Shown: positions 43,181 to 52,647 of the stretch, piece by piece
Layout: the number at the start of each line of letters is the position of its first letter
Position numbering within the stretch: the first letter of the stretch is position 1
Source of the DNA: Micromonospora sp. WMMD1155
GTDB taxonomy: Bacteria; Actinomycetota; Actinomycetes; Mycobacteriales; Micromonosporaceae
Assembly (NCBI RefSeq): GCF_029581275.1
Contig: NZ_CP120742.1
Span: 2,826,501-2,890,500 of the forward strand
DNA: 64,000 nucleotides
Direction: 5' to 3'
The notes under the pieces: model-generated
Databases searched by the model: none
Seen by the model: only the letters and a program-made list of their open reading frames with translations
Told to the model about the DNA's origin: nothing
Translations under genes and position numbers: made by a program

Positions 43181-43587
43181 GCGATCTGAGTTACCTGCTG
43201 AACACCAACCTCGTCGCCCGCGTGCCCGGGATCAGCCAGGCCGTGGCCGTGTCGGCCGACGGGCTGCTGCTGGCCTGGACAGACGGGCTCAACCGGGACG
43301 CCGCCGAGCGCCTCGCCGCAGTGGCGGCCGGAATGAACAGCCTGCTCAACGGCGCCGCCCGCGACCTGTCCGCGGGCGCGGTGCGGGGCAACCTGACCGA
43401 GCTGGCGCACGGGTTCCTGATTCTGGTGGCGGTGAGCACCGGCGCGTCGCTGCTGACCCTGGCCACCCGCGACGCCGACCTCGCGTTCGTCACCGAGGAA
43501 CTCGGCCGTTTCGCCGAGCAGGTCGGCGACCAGCTCACCCCCGCCTTCGCCGGCACACTCACCACCGCGGCGGCCGGCCGGCGATGA
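43177..43587 (+). CDS. Roadblock/LC7-domain protein (CvnB type)
   Basis: A 136-aa roadblock/LC7 protein: LNTNLVARVPGISQAVAVSADGLLLAWTDGL and MNSLLNGAARDLSAGAV are typical of the actinobacterial conservon group, thought to act as regulators of the partner GTPase. ATGA overlap with the kinase gene and with the GTPase gene. A DUF742 (CvnC) gene normally follows but is missing. Confidence 0.9.
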   Translation: MSDLSYLLNTNLVARVPGISQAVAVSADGLLLAWTDGLNRDAAERLAAVAAGMNSLLNGAARDLSAGAVRGNLTELAHGFLILVAVSTGASLLTLATRDADLAFVTEELGRFAEQVGDQLTPAFAGTLTTAAAGRR

Positions 43588-44183
43588 CCGCACCCGCCCT
43601 CACCGTCCGGCGACCCGCCGGCGGGCCGCCGAGCCTGAAGATCGTGCTCACCGGGCCGTTCGGCGTCGGGAAGACCACCCTCGTCGGCGCGGTCTCCGAC
43701 ATCGCACCGGTCACCACCGAGGTCCGCATGTCCGCCGGCAACGCCGCCGACGACACGACCCTCATGCCGGCCAAGACCACCACCACGGTGGCGATGGACT
43801 TCGGCCGCCTCGACGTCGACGGCGTCACCGTCTACGTCTACGGCACCCCAGGCCAGCACCGCTTCTGGTTCATGTGGGACGCCATCGTCCGGGGCGCCGC
43901 CGGCTCCGTGGTCCTGGTCGACACCCGCCGCCTGCAGGACTCGTTCCGGCACCTCGACTACGTCGACCACGTCCGGCTGCCCTACGTCGTCGCGGTCAAC
44001 CAGTTCCCCGGTGCCCGCTCCTACCCCGCATCGGCCATCCGTGAAGCCCTCGCCCTGGCCGCGGACGTGCCGATCGTCGACATCGACGCCCGCGACCGCG
44101 ACAGCGTCCGCCGGCTGCTCATCGCCCTCATCGAGCACGTCATCACCCAGACCACGCCCCGCTCGGCGGTCGCTCAGCCCTGA
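43584..44183 (+). CDS. Conservon small GTPase (CvnD type)
   Basis: A 199-aa Ras-like GTP-binding protein. G1 is GPFGVGKTT near residue 24, a Thr-rich switch I region DTTLMPAKTTTTVAMDFG, G3 is YGTPGQHRFWFMW, and the base-recognition position is VAVNQFPGA instead of NKxD, as is common in this family. It ends the signalling triad; the ABC importer follows after 46 bases, suggesting a functional link between signalling and transport. Confidence 0.9.
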   Translation: MTAPALTVRRPAGGPPSLKIVLTGPFGVGKTTLVGAVSDIAPVTTEVRMSAGNAADDTTLMPAKTTTTVAMDFGRLDVDGVTVYVYGTPGQHRFWFMWDAIVRGAAGSVVLVDTRRLQDSFRHLDYVDHVRLPYVVAVNQFPGARSYPASAIREALALAADVPIVDIDARDRDSVRRLLIALIEHVITQTTPRSAVAQP

Positions 44184-44229
44184 GCGCCCGCAGAACCCGC
44201 CCCTCACCCCTGACGAAGGAGCATCTTCG

Positions 44230-45444
44230 ATGTCTGATCCCCGACCACGCCTGCGACGTGGGCTCGCCACCCTGACCGCTGTGGGTCTCCTGCTGACCGG
44301 CGCCGCGTGCAGCAGCACCGCCACCGACTCCGGCACGGTCCGTGTGGGGCTGCTGGTCTCCCTGTCGGGCACCTACGCCGCCGTCGGCGAGGACATGCAG
44401 CGCGGTTTCCGCCTCTACCTCGACACCCACGACGGCAAACTCGGCGGCCGGAAGATCGACCTGGTCGTGGCCGACGAGGGCGACGGCCCCGCCACGGCCG
44501 TCCCCGCCGCGCAGAAGCTCCTCGAACGCGACCAGGTGGTCGCCCTGACCGGCCTGGTCGGCGGCGCGACGGTCGACAAGGTGCAGACCCTCACCACGCA
44601 GCGGAAGATACCCCTGCTCGGCGCGAACGCCCGGCCAGCGTTCGCACCCGTCGGCGGCAAGCCCCGCGACCTGGCCTACACCTGGCACACCTCCTACAAC
44701 TCAGACGAGCCGGGCATCGCCATCGCCGAGTACGTCAAGGCGCAGGTCGGCGACGGTCAGGTGTACGCGATCGGCCCGGACTACCAGGGCGGCTACGACG
44801 AACTGCGGGGCTTCACCGACACCTTCACCCGCCTCGGCGGGAAACTCGCCAACCCCGACGGGAAGACCCTGTTCACGCCGTTCCCGGCGACGGAGAACTT
44901 CCTGCCGTACCTGAACAAGGCCGCCGAGACCAAACCGAAGGCCGTCTATACCTTCTACGCCGGGGCCGCGGCGGTGGCGTTCGTCAAGCAGTACGCCCAG
45001 TCCGACCTTGCCGACGTCCCGCTCTACGCCGCCGGCTTCCTGACCGAAGGGTCCGTGCTCACCGCGCAGGGACCGGCGGCCACCGGCATCCGCAACGTCC
45101 TCAACTACAGCCCCACCCTCGCCAACCAGGCCAACCAGGACTTCGTCGCCGCCTGGTCCGCCGCCGGCCATCCGGGCCAGCCGACGACCTTCGCGATGGC
45201 CTCCTACGACGCCGCCGCCGTCCTCGACCGGGCGCTGACCGCCGTGAACGGCGAGGTGACCGGGGAGAAGCTCAACGCCGCGATCGGGCAGGTCGGGCGG
45301 GTCGTCTCCCCTCGCGGGGACTGGCAGTTCCACCCCACCGAGCACCGCCCGGTGCAGCGCTGGTACCTGCGCGAGGTCCGTAACGACGGCCCAGTGCTGT
45401 CCAACGTCCTGGTGCAGGACCTCACCACCCTGCCCGCCAGCTGA
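44230..45444 (+). CDS. Branched-chain amino acid-type ABC transporter substrate-binding lipoprotein
   Basis: A 404-aa lipoprotein. N-terminal signal with lipobox LLTGAAC (Cys27), then a periplasmic-binding fold of the Leu/Ile/Val type (TVRVGLLVSLSGTYAAVGED; VALTGLVGGATVDKVQTL). ATG 44230 has GAAGGAG nearby. Ligands in this family include amino acids, amides and urea; the actual ligand is unknown. First of five ABC genes. Confidence 0.92.
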   Translation: MSDPRPRLRRGLATLTAVGLLLTGAACSSTATDSGTVRVGLLVSLSGTYAAVGEDMQRGFRLYLDTHDGKLGGRKIDLVVADEGDGPATAVPAAQKLLERDQVVALTGLVGGATVDKVQTLTTQRKIPLLGANARPAFAPVGGKPRDLAYTWHTSYNSDEPGIAIAEYVKAQVGDGQVYAIGPDYQGGYDELRGFTDTFTRLGGKLANPDGKTLFTPFPATENFLPYLNKAAETKPKAVYTFYAGAAAVAFVKQYAQSDLADVPLYAAGFLTEGSVLTAQGPAATGIRNVLNYSPTLANQANQDFVAAWSAAGHPGQPTTFAMASYDAAAVLDRALTAVNGEVTGEKLNAAIGQVGRVVSPRGDWQFHPTEHRPVQRWYLREVRNDGPVLSNVLVQDLTTLPAS

Positions 45445-45473
45445 CCAGACCAAGCACACGAGAAGGGGGTGCG

Positions 45474-46343
45474 GTGCGCGTGGACGCCTACCTGATACCC
45501 GCCGTCGACGGCGTCGCCTACGGGCTGCTCCTGGCCATCGCCGCCGCGGGGTTGACCGTCGCGTTCGGCGCCGGGGGTGTGCTCAACCTCGCGCACGGCA
45601 CCCTGATCGCGGCCGGCGGCTACGTCGCTGCTGCCACCAGTTCGGGGACCTGGCCAAGCCTTGCCGCGGCGGTCGCATTGGCGGCCGGTGTGGGAGCCGC
45701 CGGCGGCGGGGTGCTGGCCGCCGCGACCGCCGCACTGCGGGGTCGGGGGCACCTCGACCAGGCGCTGCTCACCTTCGGTGTCGCGCTCATCGGCGCCGAC
45801 CTGCTCACCACCGCCTACGGCCCCGACACGCTGCGACCTCGCCTGCCTGAGGTGTTGGAGGCGACCGTCTGGGTTGCCGGGCACCGGTATCCGGTCGACC
45901 GGCTCGCCGTGCTGGGCGTCGCTGTCGCTGTCGTCGCGGGAGGCTACGTGGTGCTGCACCGCACCCGCGCCGGACGGCTGATCCGCGCCACGGTCGACGA
46001 CCGGGCGATGGTTGCCGGCATCGGGGTGAACCCCCGCCTGGTGGACGCGGCAGTCCTGGTCGCCGCCGGGGCTCTCGCCGGCCTGGCCGGGGCGTTGACC
46101 ACTCCGATCCTCGGCGTCGGCCCGCACACCGCCGACACCGCGCTGCTGCTGTCGCTGATCATCGTGGTCTGCGGTGGCCTCGGCTCCGTGCCCGGTGCGC
46201 TCGCCGCCGCCCTCGCCGCGGGCGTCGTGCAGACCGTCGGCGTGACGTCGTTCCCGGCGGTCGCCCCGTATCTGCTGATCGGCGCCATGGCCGTGGTGCT
46301 GCTGGCCCGCCGGACCAGCCTCCCCACCGGGGCGTCGGCGTGA
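45474..46343 (+). CDS. ABC transporter permease, LivH type
   Basis: A 289-aa membrane protein with about eight hydrophobic segments. The start (AVDGVAYGLLLAIAAAGLTVAFGAGGVLNLAHG) is the usual LivH N-terminus; later VDDRAMVAGIGVNPRLVDAAV and IVVCGGLGSVPGALAAAL form the EAA-like region contacting the ATPase. GTG start follows a purine-rich site. Translationally coupled to LivM. Confidence 0.92.
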   Translation: MRVDAYLIPAVDGVAYGLLLAIAAAGLTVAFGAGGVLNLAHGTLIAAGGYVAAATSSGTWPSLAAAVALAAGVGAAGGGVLAAATAALRGRGHLDQALLTFGVALIGADLLTTAYGPDTLRPRLPEVLEATVWVAGHRYPVDRLAVLGVAVAVVAGGYVVLHRTRAGRLIRATVDDRAMVAGIGVNPRLVDAAVLVAAGALAGLAGALTTPILGVGPHTADTALLLSLIIVVCGGLGSVPGALAAALAAGVVQTVGVTSFPAVAPYLLIGAMAVVLLARRTSLPTGASA

Positions 46344-47407
46344 GCGGTCCACGACACGACATGGCGGCGACGGTCGTGCGCGCGCTGGCACGACGCGCGC
46401 ACCCGTGGTCGGCGCTCGGCCTGGCAGCGGCGGTGGTGGGCGCGGTGGCGGTGTCACCGGATCCGTACCTGCACGCCACCGCCGCGCGGATGCTGCCGCT
46501 GGCGGTGGTGGCGGTCAGCGTCGCGGTGGTCACCGGCCACGCGGGACTGCCCACGCTCGGCCAGGTCGCCCCGTACGCGGCCGGCGCCTACACCACCGCC
46601 CGGCTCGCCCTCGCCGGCACCGACCTCGCCCCGCTGCACCTGCTGGCGGCGGCCGGGGCGGGAGCCCTGACCGCCGGCGTACTCGGCGCGGTGCTCGTCC
46701 GCTACCGCGCCACGGTGTTCCTCATGCTCAGCCTCGCCGTCGCGGAACTGACCGCGATCACCGCCGCCCAGTGGCGCACGGTCAGCGGCGGCACCGACGG
46801 GCTCGCTGGGATCCCCGCCCCTCGTCTGCTGCCCGGCCTGCCGCCGCTGACTACCGACCGCACGGTGCTGCTCTACGCCACGCTCGTGGCGATCGCCGCG
46901 ACCGCCGCCGCCATGGCACTGCTCGGCGGCAGCCAGCGGACGCTGCTGGCGGCCGTGCGCGGCAACGAGGCCCGCGCGAGCGCCAGCGGCCACCACGTCA
47001 CCGCCTACCTGTGGACGGCGCACACCGGCGCGGGCGCGCTCGCCGGGATCGGCGGGGCCCTGCTCATCCACACCCACCGGTGGATCACTCCGGCCGATGT
47101 CGGCTTCACCACCGCCGCCCTCGCGCTGCTCGCCGTGGTCATCGGCGGCGCCACGTCGCTGCCCGGCGCCGCCGCCGCCACAATCGCGGTCCTCGCCGTG
47201 CGCGACGTCGTGGGTGCCTGGCTGCCCGGTCACGCGCCCCTGCTCCTCGGCGCCCTGTTCGTCACCGCGGTGTACCTGCTGCCCGGCGGCCTGACCGCTC
47301 TTCCCGCGCGACTGGCCAGCCTGCCCCTTCCTCGTCACGGTCGGCGCCGTCCCGCTCTTCACATGCCCGACGGCCCGGCCCAGCCCGTCACCAGGAGCAC
47401 CCCGTGA
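46340..47407 (+). CDS. ABC transporter permease, LivM type
   Basis: A 355-aa membrane protein with about ten hydrophobic segments. TGHAGLPTLGQVAPYAAGAYTTARLAL matches the LivM/UrtC N-terminal pattern (GxxSLGxxAFxxxGAY), and AVRGNEARASASGHHVTAYL plus VVIGGATSLPGAAAATI complete it. ATGA-type overlap with LivH and GTGA overlap with the ATPase gene. Confidence 0.92.
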   Translation: MSGPRHDMAATVVRALARRAHPWSALGLAAAVVGAVAVSPDPYLHATAARMLPLAVVAVSVAVVTGHAGLPTLGQVAPYAAGAYTTARLALAGTDLAPLHLLAAAGAGALTAGVLGAVLVRYRATVFLMLSLAVAELTAITAAQWRTVSGGTDGLAGIPAPRLLPGLPPLTTDRTVLLYATLVAIAATAAAMALLGGSQRTLLAAVRGNEARASASGHHVTAYLWTAHTGAGALAGIGGALLIHTHRWITPADVGFTTAALALLAVVIGGATSLPGAAAATIAVLAVRDVVGAWLPGHAPLLLGALFVTAVYLLPGGLTALPARLASLPLPRHGRRRPALHMPDGPAQPVTRSTP

Positions 47408-48201
47408 GGACCGTCCACCGCATCGACCCCGACGGCGTGCCGTCGCAGCGCGAACCGGGTGACACCGACCGCGCCCACGGCAACGGCCTCGTCGCGACCG
47501 GCCTGCGCCACGCCTACGGACAGCTGACCGTCCTCGACCTGGACACGTTCACCGTCGCCCCCGGCGACCGCCACGCCGTCATCGGCCCCAACGGCGCCGG
47601 CAAGTCCACCCTGCTGAACATCCTGGCCGGCACCACCCGCACTCAGGCCGGCACCATCACCTACAACGGCCAAGTCGTCACCCGCCGCGGCCCGGCCTGG
47701 CGAGGCCGCGCCGGCATCGGCCGCACCTTCCAACACCCCCGCGTCTACCCGAACCTGACCCTGCTGGACTGCGTGCGCATGGGCGGCTGGCACCACCGCC
47801 ACCAACCCGAACGCACACCTCTGGAAGCCCTCGACCTCGTCGGCCTGCTCGGGTACGCCGACTACCCGGCCGCCGCGCTGTCGCACGGGCACCGCCGCAT
47901 GCTCGACCTCGCCGTCGCCCTGGCCGGGCAACCCCGCGTGCTGCTACTCGACGAGCCTGCCGCCGGCCTCACCGACACCGACACCACCCGCCTGCTCGAC
48001 ATCCTCGGGCGTCTACCCGGCTGGATGGCGGTCGTGCTCGTCGAGCACCACATGGACGTCGTCGCCGCCCTCGCCGACTGGACCACCGTCCTGCACCACG
48101 GCCGCCGCCACACCGACGGCCCCACCGACACCGTGCGCGCCGACCCTGCCGTCACCGCCCTCTACCTCGGCACCGGGGGTGACGATGCTGCGCATCGGTG
48201 A
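47404..48201 (+). CDS. ABC transporter ATP-binding protein, LivG type
   Basis: A 265-aa ATPase. Walker A GPNGAGKST, Q-loop in IGRTFQHPRVYPNLTLLDCV, signature region LSHGHRRMLDLAVALAG (LSxGxR variant) and Walker B VLLLDEPAAGL are in order. About 30 residues precede the domain. GTG 47404 overlaps the LivM stop. Confidence 0.93.
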   Translation: MRTVHRIDPDGVPSQREPGDTDRAHGNGLVATGLRHAYGQLTVLDLDTFTVAPGDRHAVIGPNGAGKSTLLNILAGTTRTQAGTITYNGQVVTRRGPAWRGRAGIGRTFQHPRVYPNLTLLDCVRMGGWHHRHQPERTPLEALDLVGLLGYADYPAAALSHGHRRMLDLAVALAGQPRVLLLDEPAAGLTDTDTTRLLDILGRLPGWMAVVLVEHHMDVVAALADWTTVLHHGRRHTDGPTDTVRADPAVTALYLGTGGDDAAHR

Positions 48202-48928
48202 CCTCGCCGCCGGCTACCGCCCCGACACCCCCGTCCTGCAACACATCACCGTCGATCTGGCGGCCGTCGCCGTGCACACCGTGGCCGGGCCCAACGGCGC
48301 CGGGAAGACCACCCTGCTGCACACCCTCGCCGGGCACCTGCGACCCACCACCGGGTGGATCCTGCTCGACGGCCGCGACGTGACCGGCTGGACGCCCGTC
48401 CGCGCCGCCCGCGCCGGGGTCGCCCTCGCCCCGCAGGGACGACGGCTGTGGCCGTCGCTGACCGTCGCCGAGCACCTCACCGTCGCCCGCCCGACCGCTC
48501 GCCGCCCGGACAGCCGGACCTGGGCGGTGGACGAACTGCTGGAGATGTTCCCGGCCCTCGCGGCCCGGCTGCGCCACCGCGGCCACCAGCTCTCCGGCGG
48601 GGAGCAGCAGATGCTCACCATCGCCCGCGCCCTACGCACCGCGCCCCGCCTGCTGCTGTGCGACGAACCCACCGAAGGACTCGCCCCCACCGTGGCCGCA
48701 CACGTCACCCACGCGCTAAGGGACCTGCCCCGCCACGGCGTCACCATCCTCGCCGCCGTGCCGCACGCCCGCGCCGCCGCCACCCTCAGTGACACCGTCC
48801 ACGTCCTCGCCGACGGACGCCTCACCGGACCCATCGCCACCAGCGACGGACAGGCCGAGCAGGCGCTGCGCGACCACCTCGCCCTGGTCTCACCCGCTCT
48901 GCCCAACCGTGGGCAGGCACACCGGTGA
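48179..48928 (+). CDS. ABC transporter ATP-binding protein, LivF type
   Basis: A 249-aa ATPase. Walker A GPNGAGKTT, Q-loop LAPQGRRLWPSLTV, signature LSGGEQQML and Walker B LLLCDEPTEGLAP are intact and LivF-like. It overlaps LivG by 23 bases; GTG 48179 or ATG 48185 can serve as start. Confidence 0.93.
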   Translation: MTMLRIGDLAAGYRPDTPVLQHITVDLAAVAVHTVAGPNGAGKTTLLHTLAGHLRPTTGWILLDGRDVTGWTPVRAARAGVALAPQGRRLWPSLTVAEHLTVARPTARRPDSRTWAVDELLEMFPALAARLRHRGHQLSGGEQQMLTIARALRTAPRLLLCDEPTEGLAPTVAAHVTHALRDLPRHGVTILAAVPHARAAATLSDTVHVLADGRLTGPIATSDGQAEQALRDHLALVSPALPNRGQAHR

Positions 48929-49878
48929 CCCCCACCGCGACCATGGCGGCCCTGGTAGTGCTCGCCGCCAACGCCATACCCGCCGTGACGACGCCAGCAC
49001 CGATCCCCGCCCAGCCCAGTTCCGTGCACTGTCCCACCTCAGCGGCGCCGCAGCCCATGCTTGCAGCGGCGCATCGAAGCACCGGTCACCAGGGAACTCA
49101 GGTGGCGTACCCGCAGCCGGCGCGTGCTCCGTTGCTGGCGCTGGCGGCACGACTGCGGGCCAGCGCGTGCGACACCGCTGCGGGCCGGTATGACCTCGTG
49201 CATTACCGGCAGTGGAACAACCCCGCCCGCTCCGGGGCGGCGGTGCGGGAGGTGGTCCGCTGGCGCGGCGATGACCGCTCGGGCGGCCAACTCGCCACCC
49301 AGCACCCCACCGGCGTCGTTCCGGTCACCCACGACTGGTGGCAACCAGGCGACCTCTACAGCGTCGGGCTGATCGACCCCTTCACCCGCACCGACGTGCT
49401 GCGGGAAGACCTGCGTATCGATGAGCCCTCACCAGCCGACCCCACCGAGGTGCTGACGAACCTGGCGTACCTGTCGACCTGGTACAGCCCTCGCCGGGAC
49501 GGCCGCGCCGCCACCCTCGATCTGCTGGCCGGCCTGAGCCCGCTCACCTACTACCCGCGCGTGGTCGACCGTTCCGGCCGCCCAGGCATCGCGGTCGCCG
49601 CCACCAGCGGCGACCGACGCGCCCTGCTCGTCCTGCACCCAGACACCGGGGAAGTCCTCGCCTACGAATCCGCCCACCTGGGTCCCTTCGGCTGGCGAGC
49701 GCAGACCTACCTCGTCTACCTCGCCCACAGCCACGCCACCCGCCGCTGGTGGGAACCCGCCGCCCGTCCCCGGCCAGCCACGCCGTCCTTACCGCTGTAC
49801 CCGCGGCTGCAACAGCACTGGCTGCTGACAACGCCCCTGCCCTGCCTCACCACGACGACCCAAGGAGTCACTCCATGA
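48925..49878 (+). CDS. Secreted hypothetical protein
   Basis: A 317-aa protein with a hydrophobic N-terminus (MAALVVLAANAIPAVTTPAP) that could be a signal peptide or anchor. The middle contains DLVHYRQWNNPARSGAAV, then WRGDDRSGGQL and DRRALLVLHPDTGEVLAYES, a beta-rich pattern resembling extracytoplasmic proteins often named after CU044_5270. Coupled to LivF (GTGA) and to the methyltransferase (ATGA). Function unknown; perhaps part of the ABC importer's extracellular side. Confidence 0.65.
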   Translation: MTPTATMAALVVLAANAIPAVTTPAPIPAQPSSVHCPTSAAPQPMLAAAHRSTGHQGTQVAYPQPARAPLLALAARLRASACDTAAGRYDLVHYRQWNNPARSGAAVREVVRWRGDDRSGGQLATQHPTGVVPVTHDWWQPGDLYSVGLIDPFTRTDVLREDLRIDEPSPADPTEVLTNLAYLSTWYSPRRDGRAATLDLLAGLSPLTYYPRVVDRSGRPGIAVAATSGDRRALLVLHPDTGEVLAYESAHLGPFGWRAQTYLVYLAHSHATRRWWEPAARPRPATPSLPLYPRLQQHWLLTTPLPCLTTTTQGVTP

Positions 49879-50666
49879 CGGCCACCGCACCCACGCAGCG
49901 CTACCAGTTCCGCAACAGCCCTCACCAGCTCCACCCCCTGCAGGAGATGCTCGACCCGGTCACTCTCGACGACCTGACCCGCCTGGGAGTCAACCCCGGG
50001 CACACCGCCCTCGACGTTGGCGCCGGCGCCGGCTCCATCGCCCGGCACCTGTGCGAACTCGTCGGCCGCACCGGAAAGGTCATCGCCGTCGACATCGACA
50101 CCAGCATGCTCAACCCCACCGGCGTGCTCGACGTCTACCAACGCGACCTGCGCACCCAGCCGCTGCCGGTCGAACCCGGCACCATCGACGTCGCCACCGC
50201 CCGCTGCGTCCTGGAACACCTACCGAACCGGCACCCGCTGCTCCACCAGATGATCAACGCGCTGCGCCCCGGCGGGCACCTCGTCCTCGGAGAGATCGTC
50301 TACGCGCCCGTGTCCGCGCACGCCCCCGCCGACAGCGACAACGACCTCGTCACCCGCGTCGTGCACACCATCCTCGACGTCCTCGCCGGCCGGGGGGTCG
50401 ACCTGCACTGGGGCGACAAGGTTCCCTCCTTCCTGCTCGCCAACGGATTCGAGCAGGTCCACACCCGCTGGGTCGCCGAGACCTGGGCCGGGGGCAGTGC
50501 CGGCTGCCGCCTGTACGCCGACAACGCCACCCAGCTGCGCGACCGGCTCCTCGCCGAGGACCTGTCCCACGACGAGCTGGACCGGTTCGCCGAGCTGATG
50601 GCCGACCCGGCGGTGCTGGTGCGTGGCTACCAGTTCGCCTCCACTACCGGCCGCAAGCCCCGCTGA
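49875..50666 (+). CDS. SAM-dependent methyltransferase (class I)
   Basis: A 263-aa class I methyltransferase. Motif I is ALDVGAGAGSIARHL, then VIAVDIDTSML, then post-motif IV VATARCVLEHLPNRHPLL. Small-molecule type. ATG 49875 overlaps the previous stop and it ends the operon. Right after it, 139 bases of non-coding DNA lead to a minus-strand gene. Confidence 0.87.
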   Translation: MTATAPTQRYQFRNSPHQLHPLQEMLDPVTLDDLTRLGVNPGHTALDVGAGAGSIARHLCELVGRTGKVIAVDIDTSMLNPTGVLDVYQRDLRTQPLPVEPGTIDVATARCVLEHLPNRHPLLHQMINALRPGGHLVLGEIVYAPVSAHAPADSDNDLVTRVVHTILDVLAGRGVDLHWGDKVPSFLLANGFEQVHTRWVAETWAGGSAGCRLYADNATQLRDRLLAEDLSHDELDRFAELMADPAVLVRGYQFASTTGRKPR

Positions 50667-50805
50667 ACCTGACAGGTGGGCGGTCGGGGAATTGTGGATC
50701 TGACGGCACCATTCTGTGTCAGGGCGTTGGCAGCAGAGAGGTCTCCGTTAGCGAGACAGCCCCAGTGGCCGAGGTCGACGGAGCCGAGGCCCGGCAGGGC
50801 GATCG

Positions 50806-51066
50806 CTAGTCGCCATTGGGCAGGTGCCAGCCGTGTTCGCGGTGCCTGGTGGTTGCGTCCGGGTTGTCGCGCTCGTAGGCCTCGTTGGCGCGGCGCGTCA
50901 TCTCTTCGTCGTAGCGGTGCAGCTCGTTGTAGAGGTTCGACGCCTCGCCGACATTGTTGCTGGACACGTAGCGCTGTCGTAGCGCTTCGTGCTCGTCTTC
51001 GAGTTCCTCGTCGGTCAGCGGGCGGAGGCTACCCATGCCGCGTGCGACGGAGTCGAAGATGCCCAT
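50806..51066 (-). CDS. Small hypothetical protein
   Basis: An 86-aa acidic helical protein: MGIFDSVARGMGSLRPLTDE, then EALRQRYVSSNNVGEASNLY. No family recognised. It lies between the ABC/methyltransferase operon and the integrase and could be the chromosomal gene next to the element border or the first element gene; this cannot be told here. Confidence 0.65.
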   Translation of the reverse strand: MGIFDSVARGMGSLRPLTDEELEDEHEALRQRYVSSNNVGEASNLYNELHRYDEEMTRRANEAYERDNPDATTRHREHGWHLPNGD

Positions 51067-51171
51067 GCGCAGATGCTGTCAGGCCGGGGGGTGGCGGGCA
51101 AGGAAGCTGCATAGGCCCCTCAACCGGGCGAGTTCGTAGGGCGTCGGTGTACTGAACGTGTGTCTCTCACG

Positions 51172-52647
51172 CTATGCGGCCGTGCTGCTGCGCGGGATGA
51201 GGTCGGCGACGGCGTCGGCGCTGCCCCGTTCGAGTTCGAGGATGACGGTGGTGTAAGTGTCGGAGGTCAGGCCGATGGTGGAGTGACCGAGGGTCTCCTG
51301 GACCTCCTTCATGTCGGCGCCGCCGTGGCGCAGGTAGGTGGCGGCGCAGTGCCGCAGGTCGTGCAGCCGTACGGGTGGCAGGCCTGCGGTGGCGACGAGG
51401 TGGTCGAAGCGGTCGCTGATTGTCTGGGGGTGCCAGGCTTTGCCGTCGGGGCGGACGAAGAATCGGCCGCTGTCGGGCCATCCGGTGTCGTTGACCTGTT
51501 GCCAGCGGCGGCGCATGTCGAGGTAGGAGCGCAGGGCGGTGATCGTTTTCGGGCCGAGGGGGATGACCCGGTCGCCGGCGTCGCTTTTCACCGGCCGGAC
51601 GATGGGGGTGTAGCCGACGGTGGTGATCTGTTCTACGACGGTGAGGTAGCCGGCGTCGAGGTCGACGTCGTGGTCGCGGAGACCGCAGGCCTCGCCGCGG
51701 CGTAGGCCGCGGTGCAGGATGAGCAGGAACATCGCGTAGAGGACGATGTCGTGGCGTTGCGCGTGGTCGAGGAACTGTCCGGCCTGTTGCGGCATCCACA
51801 CCATGACCGGGCTGGGACGCCTGCCGGTGGACTGCCAGTGCTCGACCGCCTTGGCGGTCCAGACCCGCGCCTTGGGTCGTTTCGCGGTGGGCAACTCGAC
51901 GCCGAGGGCGGGGTTGGTGGGTATCAGCTTTGCGCGGACGACGGCGTCGTTGAGTGCCTTGCGCACCGTGGCGTACAGCCGGTGTGTGCTCGATGCGCCC
52001 ATCGGCCGGACGCCCTTCACGTTCGCCCGGATCTCGGGGTCGCTGCTCGCGCGGGCGGCGCGGATCTCGTCCTGCTTGACCGCGATGGCGGTGAACATGC
52101 CCTCGATGTGGGCCGTCCGTAGGCTCTGGATCGGGATGGCACCGAGGTGGGGGATCAGGTAGAGGCGGATGTGGTCGGAGTAGCCGCGCACCGTCTTCTC
52201 CGCCAGTCCCCGCCGTCCGTCCAGCCACGCATTCAGGTACTCGCCGGTGGTGGTCGGCACGGAGGCGGGCACGCCGGCGCGGACACGGGCGGCAACCGCG
52301 TCGCGGTCGGGCAGCGGGGTGCCGGGCTGGCAGGAGTGCAGCAGGTCTCCGATCTGCGCCGCGACGTGGGTGTCGCCGTCGGCGACATCGAGCAGCGCGC
52401 GGGCGTGCCGCAACTCGGCGGCGGCGGTGTCGCGGCTGTCGAAGCCGGACCGGCGTAGCTGCCGGCGGGGCCGCGCGGGTCGGGCGGGCAGTTCGAGTTG
52501 GTAGCCCCACACCCCGTGGGTGGGGTGCCAGCCGCCGCCCGGCCGGCGCAGTCTCGGGCACCGGCTCCCCAGCCTCTTGCCGGTGTCGGGGTCGGTGCAG
52601 GTGCAGCGTTTGGTGAGGGCCCCTCCGGGGCTGCGGGTGCGGGTCAC
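51172..52647 (-). CDS. int: Tyrosine recombinase (site-specific integrase)
   Basis: A 491-aa phage-type integrase. An Arg/Cys-rich N-terminal arm (CTCTDPDTGKRLGSRCPRLR) precedes the core-binding domain. Catalytic residues: Arg in HRGLRRGEAC, the H-x-x-R of HDLRHCAATYL, and the Tyr of STIGLTSDTYTTV. It would integrate and excise the element. GTG 52647 overlaps the excisionase stop (GTGA). The attachment site should lie just left of 51172; no tRNA is found there, so an intragenic or non-tRNA attB is likely. Confidence 0.93.
   Translation of the reverse strand: MTRTRSPGGALTKRCTCTDPDTGKRLGSRCPRLRRPGGGWHPTHGVWGYQLELPARPARPRRQLRRSGFDSRDTAAAELRHARALLDVADGDTHVAAQIGDLLHSCQPGTPLPDRDAVAARVRAGVPASVPTTTGEYLNAWLDGRRGLAEKTVRGYSDHIRLYLIPHLGAIPIQSLRTAHIEGMFTAIAVKQDEIRAARASSDPEIRANVKGVRPMGASSTHRLYATVRKALNDAVVRAKLIPTNPALGVELPTAKRPKARVWTAKAVEHWQSTGRRPSPVMVWMPQQAGQFLDHAQRHDIVLYAMFLLILHRGLRRGEACGLRDHDVDLDAGYLTVVEQITTVGYTPIVRPVKSDAGDRVIPLGPKTITALRSYLDMRRRWQQVNDTGWPDSGRFFVRPDGKAWHPQTISDRFDHLVATAGLPPVRLHDLRHCAATYLRHGGADMKEVQETLGHSTIGLTSDTYTTVILELERGSADAVADLIPRSSTAA

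Noticed and set aside
43104..43583. Longer GTPase frame beginning at 43104
   Set aside because: The upstream part is a shadow of the roadblock gene; ATG 43584 overlaps the roadblock stop and begins the GTPase proper.
51067..51171. tRNA-type attachment site next to the integrase
   Set aside because: No cloverleaf or tRNA 3' end is visible here.
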